Assembly (NCBI GenBank): GCA_963576725.1
Contig: OY755240.1
Span: 34,507,163-34,571,162, forward strand
Origin: Azorinus chamasolen
Lineage: Eukaryota; Mollusca; Bivalvia; Cardiida; Solecurtidae
Length of the DNA: 64,000 nt
Direction: 5' to 3'
Part shown: positions 42,302-52,781 of the stretch, one piece after another
How positions within the stretch are numbered: position 1 is the first letter of the stretch
Layout of the letters: the number at the start of each line of letters is the position of its first letter
Translations under genes and position numbers: made by a program
Notes under the pieces: generated by a model
The model's input: the letters and a program-made list of their open reading frames with translations, nothing else
Database searches by the model: none
Told to the model about the DNA's origin: nothing

Positions 42302-42712
42302 TACTTAAGAAGGCAATAAACTGAGGTACGGACCTTCAACTCGTAAGAAGCACATTTATGATTTCATTTGAAAACAGCTTGGATCCATTTTGGTAATCTT
42401 GGTATAATGCAAACTGTTTGACATTGTTTCACAGGGTAGTGATTAAACATACACATAATCAGCGATAATGGAGCAGATGACATTTTAGGCAGACGACAAT
42501 TTGTGCCACGTGCTAAACGTCAACCCTTACTTCGCTGTAAAAATAACATCTGCTGAAATTTGCATCTGGTTCAATCTTAACTATTTCCGATTTGAAAAAA
42601 ACTTTTGAGAAACTATTGACATTGTGTAATAAAAAAATACTCAACGTCTCATTTGGATCCAATATGTGTCAGCTCGTATTTAGCGGGATGATCTAATTCT
42701 CTGTCAGTGGCG

Positions 42713-43511
42713 GCTATGTTAGACCACATTCGTAACGAATCACATTCGTAACACGTGTTACAAATGTGATCCGGAAATTGAGCAAATATGTAACACATTT
42801 GTGACGAATGTGATCGATGCCGATTTTTGATGTGGCATACAATCACATTTGGAACACGTCAAATTTCATACAGAAAAGGAAGCTAAAAAGTGCATGTGCA
42901 TCATCTCTCATCGCAAAAATGAAACCTTGTTCAAATTTTAACAACAAACTAAATATTAACAAAAGAAATGAAAAAGGTTTTCTTTCCTGAAGGTATATCA
43001 TTAGATTTATAGTTGCTAAAATATTTAGCATAGTGTATCAATTGTTCATTTGAAAGCAAATAAAGGAACTAAGAAGTAATATTTATTTAATCATAAGCAC
43101 ACATTAACAGTACATGTATTGCCTATAGGTGCATGTACACGCATATGACAAGATCTATGAAAAATGGAAACGCTTCAATATATTTTAGGCAGTTAGGCCT
43201 ATCCTAAAACATTTAACAAGTATGTATGTTATATCTTTAAAATGTACTCGTACTTGTTATAGTTGTGAAAAGTTGAGACATGGCCGTCAAGGAAAACTAA
43301 TAACATATACAATGATAACTAATCTATTACTATTAACTAATTGATCATTGTCAGCCCGGAACTCAACCTCTTACATATGTGATTCTAATGTCAACCCCCA
43401 TGTCGGACACTGACATTTGTAACACATTTTACCTATGATAGATGTGATCACATTCGTAAAATATCTGTTACAAATGTGATCCGTTACGAATGTGTTCTAA
43501 CACGGCTACAT
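42713..43511. mobile_element. ~800 bp element with dense CACATTYGTAAC motifs at both ends
   Basis: Left GGCTATGTTAGACCACATTC..GTAACG and right CGTTACGAATGTG..TTCTAACACGGCT are inverted. Within 130 bp of each end, CACATTYGTAAC or its complement recurs about five times per side. The interior is AT-rich with no transposase frame. Clustered subterminal motifs are typical of transposase-bound ends. Confidence 0.72.
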
Positions 43512-43615
43512 GTATGTGAGTATCTATGTATAACCAGTCTGCATCCACTTGAGTCGTCCAGTCAGTCGGCCTCTCTTCACAGTCCAACCTGTTTGTTACT
43601 GTGATTATATTTTAA

Positions 43616-43822
43616 CCCTTTCGCTGCCAAACTCTGTCGTCTGCTATCTTTGTCGTCTTCTACAAATTTTCATTCTTTTGATTTTCTTCATTTTTGTTTC
43701 AAAAACATAGTAACAGTAACAAACTGTTTGGATCCTGATGAGACGCCGAGTTACTCGACGTCTCATCTGGATCCAAACTGTTTGCATAGGTAATCACAGA
43801 TCCGGCATTGGCAGCAAAAGGG
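43616..43822 (+). mobile_element. B-type TTAA MITE, intact
   Basis: 207 bp between TTAA 43612-43615 and 43823-43826. Tip CCCTTTCGCTGCCAA / TTGGCAGCAAAAGGG. Nearly the same base by base as 28945-29150. Confidence 0.92.
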
Positions 43823-43826
43823 TTAA

Positions 43827-43995
43827 AATGGATTTAGATGAAACATCAGTATGCGGGCGTCTCATCAGGATCCAACCTGTTTGACATTCAGTCATTTTTT
43901 TCTCTCGAAAACTAGATCTAATCGGAAGTAGTTAAAACTGCATCAGATCCAATTTTGAGCAAACATTATTTGTGTCACAGCAGGGTAAGGGATAA
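43827..43995 (+). mobile_element. F-type MITE, directly abutting the B copy
   Basis: GGCGTCTCATCAGGATCCAA, CCTGTTTGACATTCAGTC, ATCTAATCGGAAGTAGT, and CACAGCAGGGTAAGGGAT. Only one hairpin arm is clear. Confidence 0.6.
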
Positions 43996-44119
43996 ACGGG
44001 GGAGAGTGATAGACGCGTCATAAAACAACTTTATCATCCTGGTAAACAGCTGTATCATAGAGCTCGTGTTTCAATACAATCCATTTATTCAATGTCAGTT
44101 GAACTCTTTGGCAGTCAGT

Positions 44120-44215
44120 CGCGATTATGTGATCACCTGTTGAAACAGTTTGGATCCTGATGAGAGGTCGAGTAACTTGGCGTCTCGTCAGGATCAATAT
44201 TGTTTTATATTATGG
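44120..44215 (+). repeat. B-type hairpin, isolated
   Basis: AAACAGTTTGGATCCTGATG, AGGTCGAGTAACTTGGCG, TCTCGTCAGGATCAATATTGTTT at about 44145-44206. Confidence 0.55.
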
Positions 44216-44999
44216 GTAAGAGTTTTGAAAAGAAACAAAATAAAAGTTAAAAATAACAATTGAAGTGGACTGTAGCTTTTGCAGACGACAATGAGGGACA
44301 GCGTAAGTCATTGTACAGCTCGTCGTTTTGTTACAGCTCGGTAGTGTTTATATGGAGTCTATGCGATATTTCTTTACTCTAGATTTTATATTCTCTGAGT
44401 GATGATAATTCATTTTTTTCTCTCATTCAACCGATCAAATAACAATTATTAGGACTACATATGAGCCTCTCTGTATTATCGGTCTGCTTTTAAATTGGGT
44501 TTCTGGGTCCAATATTTCTTTAGTTATTAGATCTGTTTACGTGATTTACAGCATATGAATAAACCTTACCCAACTAGCATTGATACTCTTTTCAGCGCCT
44601 TTTTGCGAACACTGTCGATCACATAGGAGCTGGCTTATCGGACTCTGCACTGTTTGTGTTCCTGATCTTTTATGTCATGCCTTTCATAGAAATAATTGCC
44701 AATATATACGAGGGTTTCCCAGTAAATCGTAGTATTTGTTTATATATTTCTTTTTCGTCAGGACGTTGAATCGTCATAATACATTGCAAGTACCCCCAGT
44801 CATTCAATTCCAATAACGTAAGCGCATGAGTAATGATATGTAAAATACATATCACACGAAAAGTATGGATGAATAATAGATTTTAGATAAGAGTACTCGG
44901 CGCAGCCCAGAAAATACATCGAAAGCCATTATCTGAGCTTTCAATAAACTAATATTTGTGATAATAGATATGCAAAGCGTGCGGAGTGTAACTCATAAA

Positions 45000-45232
45000 T
45001 ATTCATCGAGTAAAGGGTTATGCCAGTTTGCTGATAGTGTAGACCCAGACCCAGATGAGACATGTAGGGACCATCTGATGAGAGTCTGTCCTGTTTGTTT
45101 ATAGACTAGTATAGATCTAGTTCTACAGTTTCTGTCCTGACCAAGTTTTCCCTGTGTTCATATGCTTTATGCTAATAAGCATCCAATCAATATTCAAGAT
45201 GCCATCATTTCTTACTCATCGAGTCAAGGTTT
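45000..45232 (+). mobile_element. A-type MITE, diverged
   Basis: An A right tip (TATTCATCGAGTAAAGGGTTA) precedes at 44998-45020. Then the hairpin TAGTGTAGACCCAGACCCAG..TCTGTCCTGTTTG and the A right half TTCTACAGTTTCTGTCC, GTTCATATGC, TCAAGATGCCATCATTTC and TCGAGTCAAGGTTTAA. Confidence 0.62.
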
Positions 45233-45371
45233 AATTATGATTAAAACACATGTGCGTAAAAGTCGCATCCCCGATCTGAATCATGATTGTAAAGCTTAGC
45301 AGTATAAGTGCTGAAAAATGTTTGATTAGATAACGATTGTTTTTCTGTATCTGTAGTCCTGACCTTACGTT

Positions 45372-45542
45372 ATGGACGAAGGTGACCAGGCTATGGACAA
45401 CATATCCGAGGATCCGGCTGTTTCCCGTAACTGCACCTTGTCTGTTACGTCTAAGGAGCGGGAACCGTCGTCAAATGACGTTGTCGCAGATGATACAACA
45501 ACAACAACAACAACAACAACCGAAACGGAGAGTGAGGGGTAA
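45372..45542 (+). CDS. Candidate first coding exon, Thr-rich acidic protein
   Basis: An acceptor-like tract (TTTTTCTGTATCTGTAG, cut at 45356) precedes a TGA and then ATG at 45372, in frame after that stop. The frame reads M-D-E-G-D-Q-A-M-D-N-I-S-E-D-P-A-V-S, then S-K-E-R-E-P-S-S-N-D, a run of nine Thr from (ACA)n, and E-T-E-S-E-G. A GTAAGC donor follows at 45539; unspliced, it stops at 45542 after 56 codons. Acidic, polar composition, codon-balanced sequence and flanking splice signals make this the best exon in the window. No partner exon was identified. A C MITE lies 60 bp downstream, so it would be intronic. Confidence 0.42.
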   Translation: MDEGDQAMDNISEDPAVSRNCTLSVTSKEREPSSNDVVADDTTTTTTTTTETESEG

Positions 45543-45602
45543 GCGGAAAGTTTACATTTTACACTGTGCTCTATCCATTGTTGCCATTATTGGTGTTATT
45601 AA

Positions 45603-45849
45603 CCCTTCGCTTGCTATTCACGTCAATATACCTACCTGTAAATAGTGAAGACCCAGATGAGACAGCTCCTGTAGGAGCTGTCTCATCAGGGTCTGCACTA
45701 TTTACAAGTTGATTGTGCAACAAGTGCACTCCACAGCAGTGATTGCACAGCAAAATACTTGTACACAGTTAAGATATATGTAATTATACAACAGGGCATG
45801 GGTAAAGAAGGAGATAGCCTATGTATTTTAAAATTCAGCAAGCGAAGGG
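45603..45849 (+). mobile_element. C-type TTAA MITE, complete
   Basis: 247 bp between TTAA 45599-45602 and 45850-45853. Tips CCCTTCGCTTGC / GCAAGCGAAGGG. The hairpin has centre AGCTCCTGTAGGAGCT. Very similar to 30656-30897. Confidence 0.92.
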
Positions 45850-45904
45850 TTAATCTTCAACCGTCATTCGCTACCCAGAGTTGACGTTCCTGTGACGTGA
45901 ATCC

Positions 45905-46128
45905 TTTACTTTATATACACGCCTTTAAACGAATTCTGCAAACAGGGTAGACCCAACAGACCGAAATCAGTTATCTCCTGTAGGAGCTGTCGGACCAGGG
46001 TGTGCTGTGTTTGCTTATGAACAATTTAGATCTGAATATGCAGTTGCTGTCTAGGCCAAAAACGCTCTATATGTATATTCATATGCCACTATTATAAACC
46101 ATCTAATTAGTATTTATGATGTCACAGA
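45905..46128 (+). mobile_element. A-type MITE
   Basis: ATCCTTTACTTTATATACACGCC, hairpin GCAAACAGGGTAGACCC..CTCCTGTAGGAGCTGTCGG, and a right half with TAGATCTGAATATGCAG and TATTTATGATGTCAC. The right tip is replaced by an AGTTCATGATG tandem. Confidence 0.65.
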
Positions 46129-46141
46129 AAGTTCATGATGT

Positions 46142-46285
46142 AAACCATCATTCGCTATCCAGAGTTGTCGTTCTTACAAGTCGTCAACCATTATTCGTTA
46201 TGAGTTGTCGTTCGTATAACTCTTTTCAACCATTATTCGTTATGAGTTGTCGTTCTTATAACTCTTCAACCATTATTCGCTACCC
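46142..46285 (+). repeat. ~40 bp tandem repeat, 3-4 copies
   Basis: CAACCATTATTCGTTATGAG, then TTGTCGTTCTTATAACTCTT. The 143-codon frame 46116-46547 runs through this array and is not convincing as a protein. Confidence 0.8.
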
Positions 46286-46784
46286 TGAGTTGAGAAAGCC
46301 CCGTTCTTCACTGAGTATGTATGCAGAAGTGAGATTTCTCACATTGAAATGCACGAAGCATATTTATAGGAAGTCGTCGTCTAATTCCAACATGCCAATC
46401 AGACTTCCGGTGTGTCTATTGGATGGATACCATGGGAGGATTTTTAACATATTGTTCGTCGGAAATAGAAAAAAGTCAATCACTAGACACATAGGATATA
46501 CAGAGTGTATTAAAGGCAGACAACGGAGTTTAATGTTGCAAAATTAATTAATTAAATTAACGAAATGACCAAGAATGGCATGCTTAAACATTACTTTTAC
46601 GACTTTAAATATGATTATAGTTATTATAGTTATTCACGTGTCAATATTTAGCGCTTCTTTTTCGTCAATAATTCAATGGCGGGAAATGTTATATAAGCAG
46701 TCAGGTGCAAGATTCTTGCCAGCTAATTTATAACAAAAATAAAGAATCAAATACCTTTCTAAAACCTTGTATTCTTTAAAACAA

Positions 46785-47010
46785 ATTGATGGACATGTTT
46801 TTCATGAATGCAGTTTATCAAGTAATATTGCAAAATCAAATTTCGATATCTGTCTTTAAAAGTGTAACTTTATTAAATAAATTAAAAGTTTATATTCTGT
46901 ATTACAAATTGAGGTGAAAGTATTGTTTTTCATGAACGTAGTTTATCAAGTAAGATTGCAAAATCAAATTTCCGATATTTGTCTTTATTAAATAAATTAA
47001 AAGTTGGCAG
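46785..47010 (+). repeat. ~127 bp direct duplication
   Basis: GTTTTTCATGAATGCAGTTT..ATCAAGTAA..TTGCAAAATCAAATTTC..TTAAATAAATTAAAAGTT occurs at about 46797 and 46924. Confidence 0.8.
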
Positions 47011-47079
47011 CATTTGCAATGGAAATGGCGAACCGATCCCGTAATGAGTAAGTATTTTACACCGTTGCCATAATGCCTA

Positions 47080-47370
47080 GGTCACACAGTCACGGATCAT
47101 CTCGCCGGTTCCACTATGGATTAAATTTCAAGGATGATCCTGGAAATTTTCCGTAGTGCGATACGGGTGCATACAAAAGTGTGACAACGGGCTTTGACGG
47201 TCACACATTCACGGATATTTGCCGGATTAGCTACGGATATGATCCGGCATCATTCGTGGCAATCTGTACTGGTCCGTAGTTTTTCTGTATTTTAGCCGTA
47301 GTCATGCGTAGTAGTACTTGTATATCCGTGACAATACAAATGTATTTGAACATGTTCAAAATTTGACCAC
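47080..47370. repeat. Dispersed element with repeated CACGGAT motifs
   Basis: CCTAGGTCACACAGTCACGGAT at 47079, GGTCACACATTCACGGAT at 47199, plus CCGTAGT and ATCCGTGAC inversions. It resembles end motifs of invertebrate DNA transposons, but boundaries are unclear. Confidence 0.4.
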
Positions 47371-47387
47371 GGATCAAACATGGGTCA

Positions 47388-48172
47388 ATGTATAACTCAA
47401 TTGGTCAATGGGTCAATATCTCTATTTCAATGGGTCAATGGGTCTATCTCATTGAGTCAATGTCACTATCTCAATGGGTCAATGTCTATAGCCCAATGGG
47501 TCAATGTCTCTACCTCAATGTATCAATGTGTCTATCTCAATGGACCAATGTGTCTATCTTAACAGGTCAATGTCTCTATCTCAATGGGTCAATGTGTCTA
47601 TCGCAATCGGCCAATGTATCTATCTCAATGGGCCAATGTCTCTATCTCAATGGGCCAATGTTTCTATCTCAATGGGCCAATGTTTCTATCTCAATGGGTC
47701 AATGTCTCTATCTCAATGGGTCAATGTCTCTATCTCAATGGGTCAATGTCGCTATCTCAATGGGTCAATGTCTCTATCTCAATGGGTCAATGTCTCTATC
47801 TCAATGGGTCAATTTCTCTATCTTAATGGGTCAATTTCTCTATCTCAAAGGGTCAATGTCTCTATCTCAATGGGTCAATGTGCATATCTCAATGGGTCAA
47901 TGTCTCTATCTCAATGGGTCAATGTCACTATCTCAATGGGTCAATGTCTCTATCTCATTAGGTCAACGTGTCTATCTCAATGGGTCAATGTCTCTATCTC
48001 AATGGGTCAATGTCTCTATCTCAATGGGTCAATGTGTCTTTCTCAATGGATCAATGTGTCTATCTCAATGGGTCAATGTCTCTATCTCAATGGGTCAATG
48101 TGTCTTTCTCAATGGGTCAATGTCTCTATTTCATTGGGCCAATGTGTCTATCTCAATGGGTCAACGTCTCTA
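47388..48172 (+). repeat. 22 bp satellite, ~36 copies
   Basis: The unit is GTCTCTATCTCAATGGGTCA plus AT. The 305-, 235- and 86-codon frames over it (Q-W-V-N-V-S-I-S-M-G type) are read-through: 22 is not a multiple of 3, so every frame cycles through the same stop-free unit. Confidence 0.97.
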
Positions 48173-48401
48173 TCTCTTGGGACGGCAGCTGGAACATGGA
48201 CGGCATGTTGAGTGCGGCATTGAGGTGATCCGCTGTTCTGTTAGTGTACAGCTGGCTACAGGGACTTTCTTCAAATGGTATATGAGTGCTTATTCCTTTA
48301 TCTGATAGCAAATAAAAGTGCAAACCGAGTATACCCAGATCACACGACTTCTACAGGAGATGTCTGATCAGTCTATGCATTGTTTTATTTGAATGAATAT
48401 A

Positions 48402-48560
48402 CAATAGAACCTGTCTTAAGCGGTCTTAAAGAGCACGTGGTCGTTTAATGCAAGGCAACAGTAATGCAGAAAGCTCCTATAGGAGATTTCTACATTAACT
48501 TTGTCTTGCATTAAGCAACCACCTGCCTTACATATCCATAATTATACGTGTTTTTGAAGG
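48402..48560 (+). mobile_element. TA-site hairpin MITE, left tip CAATAGAACCTGTC
   Basis: TA 48400-48401, then CAATAGAACCTGTCTTAAGC. The hairpin TTTAATGCAAGGCAACAG, centre AGCTCCTATAGGAG, and TTGTCTTGCATTAAGCAACC follow. The right tip was lost where the E MITE begins. Confidence 0.65.
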
Positions 48561-48568
48561 AAACTTAA

Positions 48569-48811
48569 CCCTTTCCCTGTTCTATGTTTATTTCAAATTT
48601 CAATACCTACTGAATATTCATGGACAAAATAGTTATAATGAAATATGTATGGTGAAACATTGTAGCCATTTTAGAAAGTAAATAAACAAATCTATCAAAT
48701 TCTATAAGCAAACAGAGCAGAACCCTGATCAGACGGCTCCTATAGGAGCTGTCTGATCTGGGTCTACTCTGTTTGCAAATGCGTGAACACACGTTTATCT
48801 GAGGGAAAGGG
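48569..48811 (+). mobile_element. E-type TTAA MITE, intact reference copy
   Basis: 243 bp between TTAA 48565-48568 and 48812-48815. Tips CCCTTTCCCT / AGGGAAAGGG. The hairpin is at the right (48713-48780): GCAAACAGAGCAGAACCCTG, centre CGGCTCCTATAGGAGC, GATCTGGGTCTACTCTGTTT. The left half has CTACTGAATATTCATGG and GTGAAACATTGTAGCCATTT, the site hit in the 14.3/17.9 kb copy. Confidence 0.92.
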
Positions 48812-49108
48812 TTAAGACAGGTTACACCGTATATCTAATTATTCAGTGACCGTCGCATGTGGTCAAACATTCCCACGCTCATATGACATTATAAAAATCA
48901 TTTAATAAATAAATATTCATGGTGTCATTATTACTGATATGAATGTTCCTGAGTGAGTTATGATACTGCACATGTAGTATCTTGAAATAATCAATCACCA
49001 AGACAGCTGTCAATAAAAGCTCAAATTCATGTTCCAGAGAACAAAAACAGCCTTTGTGTATATTTGTTTATTTGTTTGTCTTTGGTACAATGTTATGCAG
49101 AAATTACT

Positions 49109-49346
49109 ATTGTCCTGTTTTATTAACCTGTCAAATTTGAATATTCCTACGTCACTGAAAGGATATATATAGCTTGGGTAAACCTGTGTTTCAAACGTTT
49201 TTCACGAGATTCACAAATAAATATACAGGTACTTGAATAAGCCAAGTAAGAAAGCTTTTATTAGCGGAAACGATCGACATCAACCGAAGCTATATATGGT
49301 GTGTTCAGCAAGCGTATAATTTGACAGGTTAATAAAACAGGACAAT
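49109..49346. mobile_element. 238 bp element with 29-bp perfect inverted repeats
   Basis: ATTGTCCTGTTTTATTAACC..TGTCAAATT at 49109-49137 is exactly inverted at 49318-49346. The interior has no frame and no hairpin of the A-G plan. Confidence 0.8.
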
Positions 49347-49448
49347 ATTATCCTACCAATTTGACCTGAGACTCATGCATATTCCGTGTATTATCGTCGG
49401 TAATCTTCGAATAAATTGCCGAGGGTATAAGAATGCGCTATAACAATA

Positions 49449-49653
49449 CAGTAAACCCTTCTAATGCGACCCGCAAAAAATGGGCATAATGCACAGTGGC
49501 AAAGTCATGTGGTAGCTTAATACAGGTCGAAAGTTATGCAGAAAGCTCCTACAGGAGCTTTCTGCATAACTTTCGTCCTGCATTAAGCAACCACCTGCTT
49601 ATATAGACAGTCATGTTTATTCATTAAGTGGTCGCAGTAGAGGGGTTTTACTG
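49449..49653 (+). mobile_element. TA-site hairpin MITE, intact
   Basis: 205 bp flanked by TA (49447-49448, 49654-49655). Tips CAGTAAACCCTTCTAATGCG / CGCAGTAGAGGGGTTTTACTG. The hairpin GCTTAATACAGGTCGAAAGT, centre GAAAGCTCCTACAGGAGCTTTC, and ACTTTCGTCCTGCATTAAGC is present. TA duplication and CAGT tips fit the Tc1/mariner-pogo pattern. Confidence 0.88.
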
Positions 49654-49804
49654 TACAATCCTCGTGGAACATGATTATTACCGGCTTTTGGTTTGCTGTT
49701 TTTGTCACACAGTATTACGAACAATCCCGATAAATATGCCGAAATTTAATCGAGTCTCATCATCTCATGTCAAATTGGGAGGATAATACACGTCTGTTTT
49801 AAAA

Positions 49805-50134
49805 GGATTTTAACTTGACCCTCCTTGTGTTTAGTGCAAGCAGACTGATGTTTCATTTTAACTTGACCCTCCTTATGTTTAGTGCAAGCAGACTGATGTT
49901 TCATTTTAACTTTGCCCTCCTTGTGTTTAGTGCAAGCAGACTGGTGTTTCATTTTAACTTTGCCCTCCTTGTGTTTAGTGCAAGCAGACTGATGTTTCAT
50001 TTTAACTTTGCCCTCCTTGTGTTTAGTGCAAGCAGACTGGTGTTTCATTTTAACTTGACCCTCCTTGTGTTTAGTGCAAGCAGACTGGTGTTTCATTTTA
50101 ACTTGACCCTCCATGTGTTTAGTGCAAGCAGACT
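49805..50134 (+). repeat. 48 bp tandem repeat, 7 copies
   Basis: The unit is TTTTAACTTGACCCTCCTTG..TGTTTAGTGCAAGCAGACTG..GTTTCA. The 16-codon periodic frames on both strands reflect the period. Confidence 0.95.
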
Positions 50135-50910
50135 AAGAGGTTAAAATATGGCCTAGGTGTGCCTTCTGGCCATAATGGCACACCTGGTGCCATAATAGCC
50201 CGAGGGCTATTGTGACACCAGGTGTGCCATTATGGCCAGAAGGCACACACAGGCCATATTTTGACCTTTTTATTGAATATCTCACAATTTTTACTATATA
50301 TCTGTAGATCTATAGGTGTCACTTATCATTTCAACACAATCTACCATCCCAACAAACCACAGAAATAGATCTAGATCTATACTTTAAAAAAATGATGAAG
50401 GACTAGTTATGCCTTCATGGGGATACGAATCCCCCAAAAATATGTAGTAGTCCGACGTAATAACCACTAACACTAATGATGACTTACATTTGACTGCATT
50501 GTTTAACTTATAAAATTTGTTTGGGACATTCAGATGGTGACGTGAAATAATGACGTCACAACTGTCATATTTGAATAAAATAAACAAAGTTAAGTAGAGC
50601 TCTACTTATCGATCGATACAATCAAAGAAATTGATTTTTAATAGAACTTTACGATTGTATAAACTTTACAGATTGTCCAGATCTAGAATACGATTTTACA
50701 CCGACGTCAAACCCTTTTCTCCGGCCATGTTTGAATAGATCTAGATCTACATGTATGTTGCTAACATCAACGCATTGCACGTGAAAAAGTTCGTGGGCCG
50801 ATTATGGATAATCGGCCCGCCGGGTCATTATATGGCTTGGTCACATGACTCCGTAATGACAGTTTTCTACGGCTATTTTGTTACTATTTATAGTAAGGGT
50901 ATTCAATAAT
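50135..50910 (+). repeat. 776 bp duplicated unit, first copy
   Basis: It begins with a 144-bp palindrome (AAGAGGTTAAAATATGGCCT..mirror, 50135-50278; centre AGCCCGAGGGCT). Then a tRNA-like unit (50411-50484, minus), GATCTAGATCT runs, and GATAATCGGCCCGCCGGGTC, ending GTATTCAATAAT. The second copy follows at once. Confidence 0.85.
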
Positions 50911-51711
50911 AAGAGGTTAAAAAATGGCCTAGGTGTGCCTTCTGGCCATAATGGCACACTTGGTGCCATAATAGCCCGAGGGCTTTAGCCCGAGGGCTAT
51001 TGTGACACCAGGTGTGCCATTATGGCCAGAAGGCACACACAGGCCATATTTTGACCTTTTTATTGAATACCTTAAACATTTTACTAGATAGATCTATATG
51101 CCACCTATTCATTTCAACACAATCTACAGTAGATGTAACATCCCAACAAACCACAGACATAGATCTAGAGATCTATAATTTTGCAAAAATAAGGAAGGAA
51201 TAGTCATACTTTCATGGGGATTCGAATCCCCGTCGAAAAATATGTAGTCCGACGTAATAACCACTAACACTAACGATGACTTTACTTTTGACTACACTGA
51301 CGTCTGTTTTAACTTATAAGTTTGTTTGAGAACTTCCGATGGATGACGTGAAATTATGACGTCACAACTGTCATTTTTGAATAACATAAACAAAGTTAGG
51401 TAGTAGGCCTACCGATCGATACAAATAAAGAAATTGATTTTTAATAGAATTTTACGATTGTATAAACTTTACAGATTTCCAGATCTAGAATACGATTTGA
51501 CAACGACGTCAAACCCCTTTCTCCGGCCATGTTTGAATAGATCTAGATCTAGAGCTATGTTGCTAACGTCAACGCATTGCACGTGAAAAAGATCGTGGGC
51601 CGATTATGGATAATCGGCCCGCCGGGACATTATGGCTTTGGTCACATGACTCCGTAATGACAGTTTTCTACGGCTATTTTGTTACTATTTATAGTAACGG
51701 TATTCAATAAT
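50911..51711 (+). repeat. 801 bp duplicated unit, second copy
   Basis: Same order as the first copy, with small indels. At the palindrome centre, AGCCCGAGGGCTTT is tandemly duplicated (50981-51000). tRNA-like unit at 51206-51282 (minus) with B-box GGGATTCGAATCCCC. Confidence 0.85.
51206..51282 (-). other. tRNA-like sequence (also at 50411-50484)
   Basis: On the minus strand: GTCATCGTTAGTGTTAGTGG, TTATTACGTCGGACTAC and GGGGATTCGAATCCCC. The acceptor ends do not pair well. The other copy has GGGGGATTCGTATCCCC. Likely a SINE head. Confidence 0.5.
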
Positions 51712-51719
51712 GGTGTTTA

Positions 51720-51875
51720 ATTTCATTTGCTCCATTAGAGCAAACATGCTGTATTTATCACAATGGGTTTAAGATGGTTTTTCTAGAACATGCTCATTTT
51801 CAGTTGATTTATCCAAAGAGGTTGGGTCTAATATAGCTTTGGTCTAAAATAGTTTATTAGTGACTGGGTTAAGTA
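51720..51875 (+). mobile_element. G-type MITE fragment
   Basis: CATTTGCTCCATTAGAGCAAA, TTATCACAATGGGTTT, TTGATTTATCCAAAGAGG, TTGGGTCTAATATAGC and AGTGACTGGGTTAA. Confidence 0.6.
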
Positions 51876-51895
51876 AAGCTAGTATGCATACGTAA

Positions 51896-52636
51896 CATTG
51901 GGTAATAGTATACACGGGTAGTCATTGGATAATAGTATACACGGATAGTCATTGGGTAATAGTATACACGGGTAGTCATTGGGTAATAGTGTATCCGTGT
52001 CATTGGGTAATAGTATACACGGATAGTCATTGGGTAATAGTATACACGGGTAGTCATTGGGTAATAGTATACACGGGTAGTCATTGGGTAATAATATACA
52101 CGGGTAGTCATTGGGTTATAGTATACACGGGTAGTCATTGGGTGATAGTATACACGGGTAGTCATCGGGTAATAATATACACGGATAGTCATTGGGTAAT
52201 AGTATACACGGGCAGTCATCGGGTAATAGTATACACGGGTGGCCATTGGGTAATTGTATACACGGGTAGTCATTGGGTAATATTATACACGGGTACATGT
52301 AGTCATTGGGTAATAGTATACACGGGTAGTCATTGGGTAATAGTATATACGGGTAATACTCGGGTAGTCATTGGGTAGTAGTATACACGGGCAGCCATCG
52401 GGTAATAGTATACACGGGTGGTCATTGGGTAATAGTATACACGGGTAATACTCGGGTAGTCATTGGGCAATAGTATACACGGGTAGTCATTGGGTAATAA
52501 TATACACGGGTAGTCATTGGGTAATAGTATACACGGGTAGTCATTGGGTAATAGTATACACGGGCAGTCATCGGGTAATAGTATATACACGGGTGGCCAT
52601 TGGGTAATAGTATACAATGGCAGTCATTGTGTAATA
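51896..52636 (+). repeat. 27 bp satellite, ~27 copies
   Basis: The unit is GTAGTCATTGGGTAATAGTA plus TACACGG. Some units carry a 10-13 bp AATACTCGGGT insertion. The 134- and 129-codon frames arise because 27 is divisible by 3. The right end is interrupted by the fold-back element at 52637. Confidence 0.96.
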
Positions 52637-52781
52637 TAGTCAAACAACTAGGTCTGACGGGTCACGGGTTCGCCGAGTCCATTTTTAAGGGAGATCAGCA
52701 TTTCGGATATCCACGTGCCATTTATAAAATAAAATGTTCAGTTATAGGTATAAAGAATAAGCGCATTAGTTATCGGAAATA

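Noticed and set aside
46116..46547. 143-codon + frame
   Set aside because: It begins in an A MITE right half and runs through a 40-bp tandem repeat; composition is not protein-like and there are no splice signals.
47388..48305. 305- and 235-codon overlapping + frames
   Set aside because: A 22-bp satellite read in rotating frames gives long frames in every phase. The short tail after 48172 (W-N-M-D-G-M-L-S) has a possible AG/GT pair but is too short to support.
49770..50144. Lys/His/Ser 16-residue repeat protein
   Set aside because: 48-bp array with period divisible by three; no start or terminator context beyond the array.
51869..52643. Tyr/Pro/Thr-repeat frames (about 130 codons, both strands)
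   Set aside because: 27-bp satellite; no flanking coding signal.
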